The notes under the pieces were generated by a model, which was given only the letters and a program-made list of their open reading frames with translations, was not told where the DNA came from and did not search any database. From the NCBI GenBank assembly GCA_015345905.1, contig JADDTR010000005.1, positions 62,001 through 126,000 of the forward strand: a stretch of DNA of 64,000 nt, given 5' to 3'. Position 1 is the stretch's first letter. Every line of letters starts with the position of its first letter. Made by a program: the position numbers and the translations under genes. The DNA is from Aotearoamyces nothofagi (taxonomy: Eukaryota > Ascomycota > Leotiomycetes > Leotiales > Tympanidaceae). This document shows positions 45,901 to 57,590 of this stretch, one piece after another.

Positions 45901-47975
45901 ACTGTGCCTCCGGCAACAATAATATCTACTATATCTCTTCCTACAAGTAAGTTAAAATCAATATGAAACTTCATCTAAAGCTAAACTGTATACTAGCTAT
46001 CACAGCTATCAGTATAACAACATTTACCTTGCCAGCTTCCTCGTTTACGACGACAATCTCAGGAACACTTGTTACAGTTCAGTTACCGGCATCAACAATA
46101 ACCTCAACCATCTCAGTACCTAGCCCAATAACTATTTTCTCAACGGGTAAGTACTCCTCGAGGGTATCTTCCTATTGCTGACCATTTGAAGTACCAGGCG
46201 AGTTTATCACTACTACGATTTCTGGGCAGTTAACGACCATCACAAATCCTGGATCGATTCTGACTTTAATTGGGCCAACGGTAATAGCTCCTGGAGAGAC
46301 AACTACCGCTGTAGGAGAAACTATAACTGCTCCTGGGGAAATTGTAACGGCGCCGGGTGAAACTATAACTGCTCCTGGGGAAATTGTAACTGCGCCGGGT
46401 GAAACTATAACGGCTTCTGGAGAGACAATCACGGCTCCGGGGGGAACAACCGCAGCTGGAAAGACAATCACGACTCCTGGGGAAACTATAACGGCGCCGG
46501 GGGGAACAATCACAGCTCCTAGAGAAACTATAACGGCTCCTGGAGATACAACTACAGCTGCCGGAGATACTATAATGTCCTCTGGTCAGACAGCTTTATT
46601 TCCCGGAGTAACATCTATCGAGACCATTGCAGCAACGACAATTATTTCATTGGTCACCACAAGTCTTCCGGGAAGTGTAGCAACTGTTACAGAAGCAGGG
46701 AGTACATTTTTGACAACTCTCCCGGGCAAGACGAGTATTTTCAGCACTACAATAACAATTCCAGCTACAATTATAACTTCAGTACAATTCTCAACTGTAA
46801 CAGAGAGTCTCTCATTAGCACATATCAAGACTTGCGCAGCTCCAACGCCTACCTTTACACCTACTACCTTACCACCAAAAGATTACACCTGGGGATGCCC
46901 ACCAGGAACAGTCTGTAATCCGCCGAAACCAGCTGGTTGTGAGGTCTGGGCAGACCCACCCGCAGATGACTACGTTTGCCAACCTTACGAATGTATAGCC
47001 TCGCCAGATTTCACCCCACCCACAAACTGGGGTCCAGATATTGAATCAAACATCACGAGCTACTACCCCTTAACACCCGGCTACTTCAATCTAGCTCCCC
47101 CAGCATTCGGCCTTAGCTACGATATATTCCTCGAAGAGACGGTAATCGTATACTCTGGCACCACACCAGTCTCTAGCTACGTGACCGGTAATTGGGCATC
47201 CCAAACTGATCTGACCGATGCGCGCTCTCCTACTCCAACTGCAGCGGCAAAAAGGCGGTCAATATTCCGCCGCGATATTAAAACTGTCCCATCAGTCTGC
47301 TTCAACGAATGTAACACCTGCTACATCGATGCACAGAGTGTAGGGAAATCAGTCAAATTATGCACCCCTCCCTCAGCCTTCTTGAGTGAATTAACAGCCT
47401 GTGACGAATGCGTAGCCGCTCATGGCGACTCAACGCAGTCTTCTTTAAAAGCGTATGTGCTGCCAGAGTTCCAGCAATTCTTAGACTTTTGCTCGTCGAC
47501 GACGCCAGAAAGTGAAATTCAGATTGCTACCACACTGGCACCACAGACCGAAATTTCTAGCGGGGCAGCACAGACACCACTTGCCGTCAGTACAGAGAGT
47601 CAGGCTTCTGCCAATGAAGATACGAGTGTGGCTCGGATTGCGCCGAGTACGACGGCAGCTTCGGGGACGACTTCACAGGTCGCATCTTCTTCTGCAACCT
47701 CTGCAGCGGGTTCGCGCGTCACGACTGGATCTGAGTCTGGATCTAGTTCAGGAGCCGCAGTTCCCAGCATATCCACATCCGTGCCAGCATCCCCATCGGC
47801 CCCTAGTCCCAGCGGCTCGCCCGGTTCTGAATCCGGTCCCAGCATAACAGCCTCGTCAGGCAGCTCAACAGCTGCTCCCACCCTCTCCAACAGCGGCTCC
47901 AAATCACAACCCAACTACCCAACTACCCTCGCTCTCCTAGTCTTCTGCTGCGCTACGTTAGGACTATCCCTCTAA
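42925..47975 (+). CDS. Thr-rich GPI-type cell-surface protein built from 21 exons
   Basis: I resolve 21 exons: 42925-43238, 43360-43432, 43487-43510, 43557-43592, 43651-43692, 43743-43825, 43994-44051, 44103-44140, 44191-44299, 44365-44388, 44524-44661, 44723-44918, 44972-45109, 45159-45194, 45253-45390, 45439-45480, 45537-45572, 45629-45757, 45806-45946, 45997-46146, 46198-47975. They join in frame to 1240 aa. A signal peptide (LLRIGCILGFLAVVQA) starts the protein. Exons 2-12 encode Thr/Tyr-rich segments; exons 13-20 encode a module of the form TVTDVSITT, QPASTVTTSVSGSLTTIT, PGSTITSTLP. Exon 21 adds a TAPGETI heptad run, a Cys-bearing region (YTWGCPPGTVC onward), a dibasic site (AKRRSIFRRD), a Ser-rich stalk and a hydrophobic C-terminal tail. 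A likely heavily O-mannosylated wall protein or adhesin. The donor after exon 3 is GC. An optional 18-nt exon at 43291-43308 also fits. Confidence 0.78.
44972..45480 (+). repeat. 281-bp tandem segmental duplication inside the surface-protein gene
   Basis: Exon 13, the intron after it and exon 14 (from 44972) align with exon 15, its intron and exon 16 (from 45253) at a constant offset of 281 bp up to about 45438. Exons 13 and 15 are both 138 nt and nearly identical in their second halves, and the introns after them both start GTATGTTAGAA and share GATGAATCTAACT. The duplication therefore copied introns along with exons. Confidence 0.85.
46284..46584 (+). repeat. 21-bp coding tandem repeat (TAPGETI heptads) in the last exon
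   Basis: About fourteen heptapeptides of the type TAPGETI, TAPGEIV, TASGETI, TAPGGTI or TAAGDTI follow one another, one unit being six residues. Each offers Thr residues for O-glycosylation and a Pro-Gly turn. The reverse strand is also open for over 100 codons only because of this periodicity. Confidence 0.88.
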
Positions 47976-48628
47976 GCGGCCCCGCCCACCCATCTCCTTC
48001 TTCGAACGGTGGTAATCTGATATACGCGCCTACGGCATCACCTCTCACGTCCCGTTTACGGTATCTCTTTCTTTGGACAGGGTCTGCACGGTCGAGCTAG
48101 ATAAATAAAGCGATGCACAGCGAGCACGTCGCCGGTCCTTGATTACGCGGCTTCGGTTTGGCGCTTTGCGGTCTTTCCGAGACGGCTGATGTGGTGGGTG
48201 CACGGATGGGATGGGATGTGATTGGAAGAGGTTTGAGACGAGAGGATGGACCCCGCGCTCCCTTGTTATGAAGTCCGGTGTACGGAAGGGTCTCATGTCG
48301 GATCTGTGAGGTGTCGGTGCGGGAATGGTGTATGTCACGGCGCTCGAGGGGAGGAGATAAAATGCTGGGATAACGTTTATAATCAATCGCACACGCCTAG
48401 GCCACCCGGGTTGCGTTTTGCGCTAGATGCGATCCCGCGACGGGATCGGTGCTGGCTTCTGTGCTTTTATAGTTTCGATTGCTTCAAGTGACAAATATCC
48501 AATAATCCCAGCCGGGCAAGAACGTAGAACCACCCAGCAGATTCTACACGCCATATATCCATCCTATCCATGCCATGCGTCCCTCGCCGATCTCGCTAGT
48601 ACTACCCGGCCCCCGCAAGCAACTCCTC
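47976..48628. other. Intergenic between convergent genes
   Basis: Holds the 3' flanks of the surface-protein gene and the LRR-like gene. No gene seen. Confidence 0.55.
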
Positions 48629-50163
48629 TTAATCCCAAAACGCAGTCCTCTCCTCCGCCCCCTCCTCCTCCTCCGCCTCCAGCCCCCGCCTCGCGCGCTC
48701 GAGCACGCTATCGCTAACCCTGCGCACGAAGGTCCCCTCCGTCCACAGCGCATCGTACGCGTCCCACCGGTCGTGCAGCACCTCGATCCAGCCCCTCTGG
48801 CGCCTCACGTGCGTCTCCAGCTCCAGGGTGCGGACGATGGCGTACTTGTACGTGACGATGTCGGCGTTCTGCACCGTCCCGGCGTCGAGGCGCGTGTTGC
48901 TGCGCAAGCTGACGGTGCGGACCTTGCACCACGTGGTCTTCCAGTCGATCCCGGACGACGGGGCCCAGCGCAGGGCGGGGGACCAGGCGGTGCAGCCGTT
49001 GAGGGAGAGGTGCTCGAGGCTGTAGAGGGAGGTGGAGAGGCGGCGGAGGACGGACGCCGCTTCGGACCAGTCGCCGTCGAGCGTGTGGGAGTAGTACGTC
49101 GTGGCGCCGTAGTTGAGGGGGAGGGAGTGGCGCGACGTCATGGTTGTGGTGGTGGAGTTGGGGGTCAGGCTCGGGGTTGGCCAGGCGTCGAGGGCGAGGT
49201 GGGTGAGCGTCGGGATGGTTTTGGCGAAGGAGAGAAGTCTGGTCCAGGAGATGGTTGGGGGAGGGTAGGAGAGAGAGAGGTGCTTGAGAGTTCCAACTGG
49301 AGCCTGGAGAGCTCGTGGGATAGAGACATCCCAGGAGTCAGCGTCTTGATCTCCTGGAACGGTCGGATGGATTATTTCTAGGAGCTGTTTGAATGAGATC
49401 GAGCGACCAATCGAGCCTGACAGGTCGAGTCGGTGGAAATCATCGTTGCCAGAGAACTCATCGGCCATCTCTTCGCTTGGACGGAGGATGGTTTTCAGGC
49501 CCTCATAGCCGACTCCCTCTTCGGGTCCATATGCCGAGATGTACGACAACAAAAGCATGCGCATATCCGTCGGCAGAGTGGCTAGATAGTGCTGGTAATA
49601 TTGCTGTTGAGATATCCAATCTTGAGCCATTTCTCTGAGACACGTAGCCCTCAACGACCGAGTATTAGGATGCGAAATCCCAGGTAAATCGTCCACACCG
49701 TTTCTAACACGGCATGCCTCCCCGGATGCTACCATCTTCCCCCTAGCAGGCGCATATATCGAAGACTCAAGCCAACTCCTCGGCGGTGATGGGCCAGCAG
49801 GCAGCCTCCGTCCCTCGTCATCAACGAGCCTCCGTCTCCGAGGCTGCGGCGCAGGCGTCTCGGGCATATCGAGAAGCTGTCTAATCGCTGCTGGCATAGT
49901 TGGAGCGACGACTGGGGCCTGTCGCACCTCGTCCGAGGATATGTGAGAGGTGCGGAGATTCGTGAGGAGCTCGTTCACACTGGGAGAGCCATCGCTGCCT
50001 ACCGAAAGTTAGTTTTAGGGCAGGGCAGGGCTGGCCGGGCAGGTTTGCAGCATTACTCACCACTACCGCTGGCTGCAGAAGCAGCATCGGACGCTAGCGA
50101 CGAAAGACGGTGGGCGGTACTTGGCGGTTTCGAGTATTGAGTCTGGTGTCGCTTCTTTGTCAT
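48629..50163 (-). CDS. Conserved fungal protein with leucine-rich-repeat-like segments, function unknown
   Basis: Two exons (50163-50061, 49998-48629; intron 62 nt, donor GTGAGT, acceptor GGTAG) give 490 aa. The N-terminus begins MTKKRHQTQYSKPPSTAHRL, then a Ser/Ala-rich linker, a conserved-looking block (VNELLTNLRTSH, then RQLLDMPETPAPQPRRRR) and PRSWLESS. Later parts contain Leu-spaced segments such as FHRLDLSGSIG, LKHLSLSYPP, LTHLALDAWP and LEHLSLNGCT, the spacing expected of irregular leucine-rich repeats, with long Ser/Thr inserts between them. It ends acidic. I recognise the start and the linker from uncharacterised filamentous-fungal proteins and would not assign a reaction. Confidence 0.8.
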
Positions 50164-51216
50164 TGAGGATGTTCTGGCGAGACAGCCCTCTGCCGCTGAC
50201 GCACCTGACGAGGTTGGGGTCGATCCTCGATAAGCCGATAAGCGAGGTAAGGCTACGAGCTAGCCTTGCGATGGACGCACATGTACAAGTACGACAGCTT
50301 ACGGGCTGGAAGGAAGAGACAAGCAACAGTGGCCAACAGCCGTAAAGGATATTTCATTGGAAGCGCTGCCAGGATAGAATCCCTGTTCACGGGTGAGAAT
50401 GCGGAAATCATTGGTTATTGTCACGTGTGAGCCCCTGAAACTAGGAACGCTGTGCTCAAGCCGCGAGCTACCAGTCCATAGATGCAGGAGCAGACCTATG
50501 AAGGTGCGTCAAATGTTCCACACCTAGATATGGAAATAGCAATGCCGTAAGGTAGATACGGGCATCAAGTCACCATGCATATCACGTGATGTCGTATCCA
50601 TACTGGAGCTAAGCTTGTCAATTGGCCACCCGCTAGCTACTCATCAAGTACGCATACCAATCAATAAAGCAGCAACGGTAGCAAGCAAGAGCGATGACAA
50701 CCATAATACTTGAAACCCTTTGATCTCTCGCCATCCTTCCTATCCGTCTCGCCTAGCGTCCACCTACAACACGTCGCATTGCCAAATCCCGAACTAAAGC
50801 AAACTCACATGCCTTTTACCAGAAAATGCCCCAAAAACAAACCCTACCATGAAAAGTTCCATGGTTCCAAAACTCCCTTGCAGAACCATCTGAATGCCCA
50901 GGCCTTGCCTTCTTCTGGCAGGCGCCTATCCGTCCGACCCATGAGTAAGAGGCACCGTTTTCATATGCTGTAGGACTCCTTCCTACCTTGCCATCCCTTA
51001 CGCCTGTGAGAAACCAGCTAAAGAAATATGAAAGAGGTATAAATCGACGTGCTAGGAATTAGAATAGAGAAAAGTCTTGCAGTATCCGATGCGTATACAT
51101 GACGAGAAATGCATTCACTGGATGGCATCGTAAATACGAATCGTGTATGTGGAGATTGGCATTGTGTAGGCAAGAGTGCTGTTGTGTCATATATGCTGTA
51201 GACCTGTGAGTATTAT
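50164..51216. other. Intergenic: promoter of the LRR-like gene and 3' flank of the Ndt80-type regulator
   Basis: About 1 kb without a convincing gene. Frames at 50120-50345 and 50710-50973 lack any protein character. Confidence 0.55.
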
Positions 51217-53638
51217 TCAGGAACTATTGATCTCGGAGTGCGTAAATATGGTTGTTGGGTAATATCCTCGTGTTGTTGGAACGCCTTCAAACCTCCCACA
51301 ATGCCTGCCGTAAGTGTCGGGTGGGCCAGCCGTTAGACTTGGAAGACTGAAACCAGTATGCTGATATTCTTGCTTAATCTTTGGTGAGCCGCTATTGTGC
51401 GAGTAGTCTGGACCAGGCAGTAGCCGATTGTGATCATCGCGGTGATTACCGTGCTGGTATGAAGGAAGAGCATGAGAACGGATGGTTGTGCCAATATTGG
51501 CTTCGTGAATAGGCGAGGGATAGTATAGGTATTTGGGAGGCTCCTCAAAACCTTTGACGTCCTCAGCAGACCAGATGGGCTCAATTGGTATCTCGAGATG
51601 TCTACCGAGCGAGGAAGACAGGTAATGATGCGATCGTGTATCGTAGGAGGATCCGAAACCTCCACTTTGCGCCATAGACGCAGACCCTGACATAGACATT
51701 TGATCAGCTCCACGTCCAAGGCTGCTGCCATAGGATCCGGCCCCACCTCCTTGACCTCCGGGTCCCGCAGGACCGGTGCTAGCATTACTTCCTCTTCTTT
51801 CTGCGTGATAGTGGCCAGGGGATCTGCCTCGCACAACCATTTGAGCAGACACACGCTGTGCAATCTTTACATATCGGCCTTCTCCCATGGAGGGTCCAAG
51901 ATCAGCAAATAGCTCAACGAGTAGATGATAATACTGCTGAGCAGCCCTTCGCTTGCCGTTATTTGCAGTCGCTTGCTTGAACTGGATGCGCTCGAACGTA
52001 TGCTCAGTTGGTGGCTGATTTGGATTTTGTGGATAGCCTCCTTCATAAAGAGAGCGACTAACAGATCCAAGTGACCCATCGCCAGAACCGCCATAAATGG
52101 ACGATGGCGGTGGTCTAGGAAGAAGAGTAACTCTATCTGGCCGAACTTGAGGACCTTTGTCACGCTTTGGAGTATGCTGAACTAAATCAATTGGTCTCCC
52201 GTCACGGCCATCCACCACAGCAGCAATGGACATTGCAAATGAGTGAATCTGATGTGGCTGCCCGGCCTGCACAAGGTAAATGCTAGCTGGCGAGTTGAAA
52301 GGGTGGAGAGTGTACGAGCAGCTCAGCTGGAAATAGTTCCGCCGATAGCAAGTCCAGTCATTCTCCGCTAAGAAGAAGCCTTTGTCGATCTTACCTAGGA
52401 TTTCTGGACGTACCTGTGTCCCATCTGAGGTCTGAAGTTGGAATAACGTCTCCGTCGGCTGCAATGGAGGATGGCCGCTGGAACTGTTTCCGAGCTGCGA
52501 GCTGTCCATATTTCCTGGGCTAGCAAATCCGCTACTAGAGGAGGGAGACAAGGGAACGCCCCTCATAGTACCGGTTGCAGATGGAGATCGAGAAAGGAGA
52601 TCTGAAGCCCGCCGAAGCTGCTGCGGTGTTGCACTTGCGTATAGATCTCGAGTATTGATGGGAGAGCCAAGGTGTGGGAGATGGGGAGAACGAGACGGAG
52701 GCGCCATCTCTGCGAATGAGTTTCTATGCTTCATCAACACAATCCTGATGCTCAACGCCAAAGATATATATATGAGAGATGTGTACGTACAATGAAGCCA
52801 GGCTAGGCTTGATATCTGGCATGCACTGGTTTGGGCCGTTGAAGTAGGAGGCAGCGCTATTAGAGTACGACGGCGAGCTCGTCAAGACTGGCGCAAAGAT
52901 ACCATTCGGAAAGGGTGTGAAAGGTAGTGACGATGGTGTAGAGGCTGAATTGCTGGACTCGATACAGTAAACAGGGCTTTGTGATGTTCCTGGATCGGGG
53001 GTGAATCTGATATGTCGATTAGTCTGGGGGATTGTAGGCTGCAAGTCATAATATAAGCTCAGAAAGGAAATGAGACCCAGTCAACAGATAGGTGTACGAC
53101 AGCGGAAGACCGTTCGTGGTACATGCTGCAAACACCGTCGCGTGACATGCCTCTCGGCGCCAGTCTTTGCAGCGATCATCATGCTGTGTGATGCGCTAGA
53201 GGCGCATATGACGGATTTGAATTTGCTGGCAACGATGGCAGCAGGCTGGACAGCAGCGATGATGACTCGCCTCGCCCTTTGGGTACACTGCTCTGCCGGA
53301 GATGAGAGTGGCTGTGTAGATGCCCAATGCGAGATGACTTTCTGACCACGAAAACATTGGGCCAATCAAAATCTGACATACCTGGTATCATCTGAAGCGG
53401 GGATTGACATGTACCGCAGCCCCATCTCAGTGGGTATTGGCGGATGGTGTGCTGCAAATTCTTGTCTGGAGGAGCTGTCAGGCTCGGACTCAGACCCGAT
53501 AATAAACGAAGACGGGTGATCGGAGTATGCGACTAGGTCAGGTAAATTACCAGATTGCGATGACATGAAGTGATCGAATGCCAGGAATGTAGCAGGGAGC
53601 GCTGGAAGGAGCGTGTCAGCAAAGTTCTGGAATACCAT
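51217..53638 (-). CDS. Ndt80/PhoG-domain transcription factor of the VIB-1/XprG family
   Basis: Three exons (53638 or 53566 down to 53382, 53006-52791, 52744-51217). With the ATG at 53566 the protein is 642 aa; with the in-frame ATG at 53638 it is 666 aa, and I cannot decide between them. An Ndt80-type DNA-binding domain runs from ETLFQLQTSDGTQVRPEI through GKIDKGFFLAENDWTCYRRN, LHPFNSPASIYLVQ, RIQFKQATANNGKRRAAQQ and GRYVKIAQRVSAQMVVRGRS. Low-complexity Ser/Pro/Gly regions flank it. VIB-1 and XprG control extracellular protease secretion, carbon-starvation responses and heterokaryon incompatibility. The intron between exons 1 and 2 is long for this genome (375 nt). The C-terminal exon is spliced without doubt; the start region is the weak part. 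Confidence 0.87.
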
Positions 53639-56600
53639 GAATTTTTCGCAGTTTGTCAGGACGCAGCATGAGAAGATAGATAGAGTGCAATCATCGACTA
53701 CGGCCTCCAGGCTGCCCCCGCCAGTTTTGGCATCTTGCGGATGCCACCTGGCCGTAGACCAGGGCATTACTTTTAGACATCTCTGGCAGGTTCTAGATAG
53801 CCGCAACTGTGACATGTCCGCCTCTGAAGAGTGATATGCGGGGGATGCTCGTCGCTATGGGACTACGGCACCGTCGCCAGCCAGGCGGCAGAAGGCCACT
53901 GGAGGGCAGCGGATTTGAGACAGGAAAGCAGGGCACGGAAGGCCATACCACGTAGCCAAAGAGATAAATACTGGGAAGCAGAAAAGAGGCAGGCTGGTGA
54001 CGATGGCACTCACTATCGGTCATTTGCAGCCTTCCCAGGCGGTCTCCCCTAGGAGGTAGAAGGTCGACGGCGGGCCGGATAAGGCTGTGTCCCTTGGGTA
54101 CTTCGGCACCCGGTACTGGTCCGGTACTGGTACAGCGATGGTCTGGGTGGTCTGGCGGAGGTGCCAGGCGTCGCCGGCGCCCAATTGATGCTGGGGCTAC
54201 CCGCGATGGTCTGCCGGCCGTGAAGCAGCGATGGCTCCAACCTCTACAGCCCGTATTGTCTGGGCAGAAGGAAGCTTGGGGTGCGCGCTGGCGCGGGAGC
54301 GGTATTCGCGGGCGAGCGCCAGCAATTCGGCTATGTCGCACAGGCCGCCGGATGGCCTGCTGGGCGATTGGCGGGATCCTTGTATTTCGCAAACCACAGC
54401 AGCCTGAAACTGCTCGCGCTTGCTTGTGCTTGGCCTGGTTTCCGCCGCCGCTCAAACTCTATTCTTGCCGCAGCAGGATTTTGACGCGCTGGCGTGTACG
54501 TTTGTCTCGGTGCGACGCGACAGAGCGGGCGTGCAGCGCAAAGCTGGGGTTGCGGCTCGCTCCGTGTACTGGACGGTACCGTCCTGGACTGTACCTGTGC
54601 CCGTGCCGGTACGCTATGCAAACGCAGCCGTGCGGTTCATTCGTGTGGGTGGTTTCGGTGCGGTCGCTGTCTGTGACGGCGTCTGTGACGGTGTCTGTGA
54701 CGGTGTCTGTGTCTGCGCCCGGGCGGCATTAGCATTCATCTGGCACACTCGACTGAGGAGCGTCGCCCCAGCGCATCCGCCGGCGCTCGAGGGCGGGCGT
54801 GGCCACTTACAGACTCCTGCCCAGCGCTGCTCTCGGACCCTTGGGACCCGAATGGACGCTGATTCGGCGTTCCGAAGTCGCGCGCCGGACTGGCACGGAT
54901 GGGCGATGTGCTGGCGGGTGGAGGGGCGGGGGGTGGTGATTAGCCGGACCGGGATGGGCGACTCGGTGGTCGGGGGCCGGTGGATGGGCGGTCGCAGCTG
55001 GTTGCCAGGCTGATGCGGGACGAGACGCGGCAGCGCTGGAGGTTGGCGTTGGCGTGGTGGGCGCGTGCGGTGCGGGTGCGGGCGCGGATGCGTGAGATAT
55101 CAGGCGTGTGCTCAGCAAGTGCTGAATACCTGCACCTTATGCTTGTTGTGACGGGCGGGCGATACTCGGCAAATCCCACCGAGGTCGAAGCTGACCGCCA
55201 GAGGTCCGGCTCGAAGCTGCTCACCAAGGTCGCCTGCTCACGGCTGAAGCTCCGTCCCAGATGTGACGGGGCGGTGGAAGGGCGTGCGATGGGGCCGAAG
55301 CTGCCTCGGTATTGTCCTGGTCCTGCTAACGCGGCAAGGAGAAGGGGAGAAATACGATCAGTCGCCGACAGCGATAAATGCAGATCGTTGGTAAGTGATC
55401 AGTGATCAAGCTCGAGGACAGTCCCTGTTGAGCAGTGGTAGGAGCCTTGCCCACTGCGCGAATGGCAGTCCTAGCCTTTTGACGGCTGTGTGGCGATTTG
55501 GTATGTCGGAGTAGAAACTCCTCTTGGCCCAGCGCGATGCAGCAGCCGCCGTCAATCACGTCAATTGAGATATACGCCGGTAATGCTGGAGCCAGAGAGC
55601 CTTCGCGGTAATTGGGATCTGAGGTATGTCCACAGTTGACTGTGCCTGCCGCTCCGGATGTCCGGATATTGTGCTGTTGCTATGTATGGAGTGTGGAGTT
55701 GGAGTTGGGTTGGAGTGTAGAGTGTTGAGTGATGGGTGATGGGTGATGGGTGATGGGTGATAAGTGATGAATGGGTGATAAATTGTGTGTTGGAGATGTT
55801 CGAATACTCGATCAAGTCTGACTCTTTCGAAGCCAACAGGAGGATGCTCAGATACTTTATGCCAAACTGAAACTCTCTGAATACACTTTCGACAATGTGG
55901 AGATGATAGAGCACGTGCGATCGTCCCAACTACTGATCAGGGTCGCACCTCGTACTTCAGCTCTGCTCTAGTGGTCGTGCTCTCCGCCCAAGGACCAGGA
56001 AATCGACGATGGATTTTCTCAAAAGTTAGTAATTCCCGACACCGGCGTGTCCGACAGGCGTACAGGGCCTGCTAGGTCGATAGTTGACAAGTACCGTTAC
56101 TTCTTCGACCTTGCTTGCGCAAGAGTTTCAGGGCAGGCAGAGCTCGAGATTACAGACTGCCAATATCCTCTAGAGGGCGTCGTTGTCGATTCAGATATCG
56201 TTGGCTTTAAGGTTTGGATTATCAGGATTGCAGCACAAGAAATCACCTCACACGAAGGGCCTCTGGCATCAAGTCAGTGCCCGCAGTACTTATGAGCACA
56301 TGTACTGGAAAGAACCAGGAGCCAATTGAACAATCTAGGCAAGCTGCCGTTCTACTTCTGCAGCAGGTCTTCTTTTACTGGATCTACCCCAGGGAACATG
56401 GTCCGGATGGTCGCAAGTAGGGCTTGATAAGCCCTGCAGGAACACGATCTCGACAAGCAATCTAAAGCAAGCTTCTAGTAGCTTTTGATCTGCTGGGAAT
56501 TACTGGAAATGACCTGTCAGTTTCGGGGACTCCCAAAGTAACAGCCGCCGTAGATCATCAAGCCGCGGACGCGAGGGGAGCGGAGAGGGGAAGGGGGTGA

Positions 56601-57404
56601 CGGGGGACGACGGGACGAGGGAACGAGGGGACGACGGGACGAAGGGGAGCCTCAGTCGTTGAGCAAGAGGAGAGACAGACACGAAAAGCCAGACGAGGCA
56701 AACCAACCGGGTCGCCCCAACTCCCGGTTGCAGGAGATGAGCATGACAGTGTATTGTGATGGCTATACGGAGTACCGGGCAGGCTGTGAGGCATGCGAAT
56801 GCCAGCGGCAGATGAGCAGACGACCAGACATGCAGACGAGCATCCGGAAGGGACGTACGCGTTCACGAATACTCCTCTGGCTGGCACTCCGGCCCCGACT
56901 GACGGCTGCCGCTCCCACCACGCCTGGTGCTGGGAAGCTCTCTCCTGCGAGTCAAAGACGGCTGCTGTTCTCGCGCATAGCAGATATGCAGCTTCCCTTC
57001 AGGCCCCTCTGCCTCCCCCTTCCCTGATTTCCTGCTGTTTTGAACAAAGGGCCGCACGCACACATACATATGGCTCGCGGTGGTGCTGGGGCTGCAGCGT
57101 CTGAAGGGCATTGTTGCCGTGCAGACGGCAGGCCGAACCCGATTGGAGGGCGCGGGCTGCAGGAGCATGGCATGCAACGGCTGGGGGGGGTTCTGATAGG
57201 CAATCAAGCCCTGGGAAGGATCACGATAGGCCACGGCCAGTGGCCACTACCGCAGTGGCACGGCAATGACAGTGACGCTGACGCTGACACCGGCGCCACT
57301 GGCAATTAACGCCGCGGGCGATGTTAGGGCAGAGCCGTAGTGTGTGCGAGCGTGGCTACAGTGGCCGTGGTGCCTAGGAGAGCCTACAGCTGGCAGCCTG
57401 GAAC

Positions 57405-57590
57405 TGCCGCCCGGAACTGCGCTACAGCCTGTAACTACAGCCTACAGCCTGCAGCCTACAGCCTATAGCCTATAGCCCATAACCTACAGGCTGTTTCCTA
57501 CAGGCTGCTTCCTACAGGCTGTGACCTACTGCCTACAGCCTACAGCCTACAGCCTACAGCCTACAGCTTAGAGCCTACAGCCCAAGTACA
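57405..57590. repeat. CCTACAG heptamer array with inverted-orientation units
   Basis: Runs of CCTACAG (also CCTATAG) flank a middle part where CCTACAGGCTG occurs three times at 14-15 bp spacing. CAGCCT and AGGCTG blocks are reverse complements, so the array can fold into hairpins. Confidence 0.8.

Noticed and set aside
46172-46513. Antisense frame of over 100 codons in the last exon of the surface-protein gene
   Set aside because: It exists only because the 21-bp repeat keeps the reverse frame open; the residues are low-complexity Pro/Gly/Val/Ile repeats.
54094-54732. Overlapping frames of about 200 codons in the GC-rich block
   Set aside because: Similar-length frames occur in several phases and both strands; no domain, splice or codon signal.
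56047-56295. 82-codon frame with fairly natural residue composition
   Set aside because: I could not connect it to upstream or downstream exons through good splice sites, and it matches no family I know. It may be a relic, but the support is too weak to annotate.
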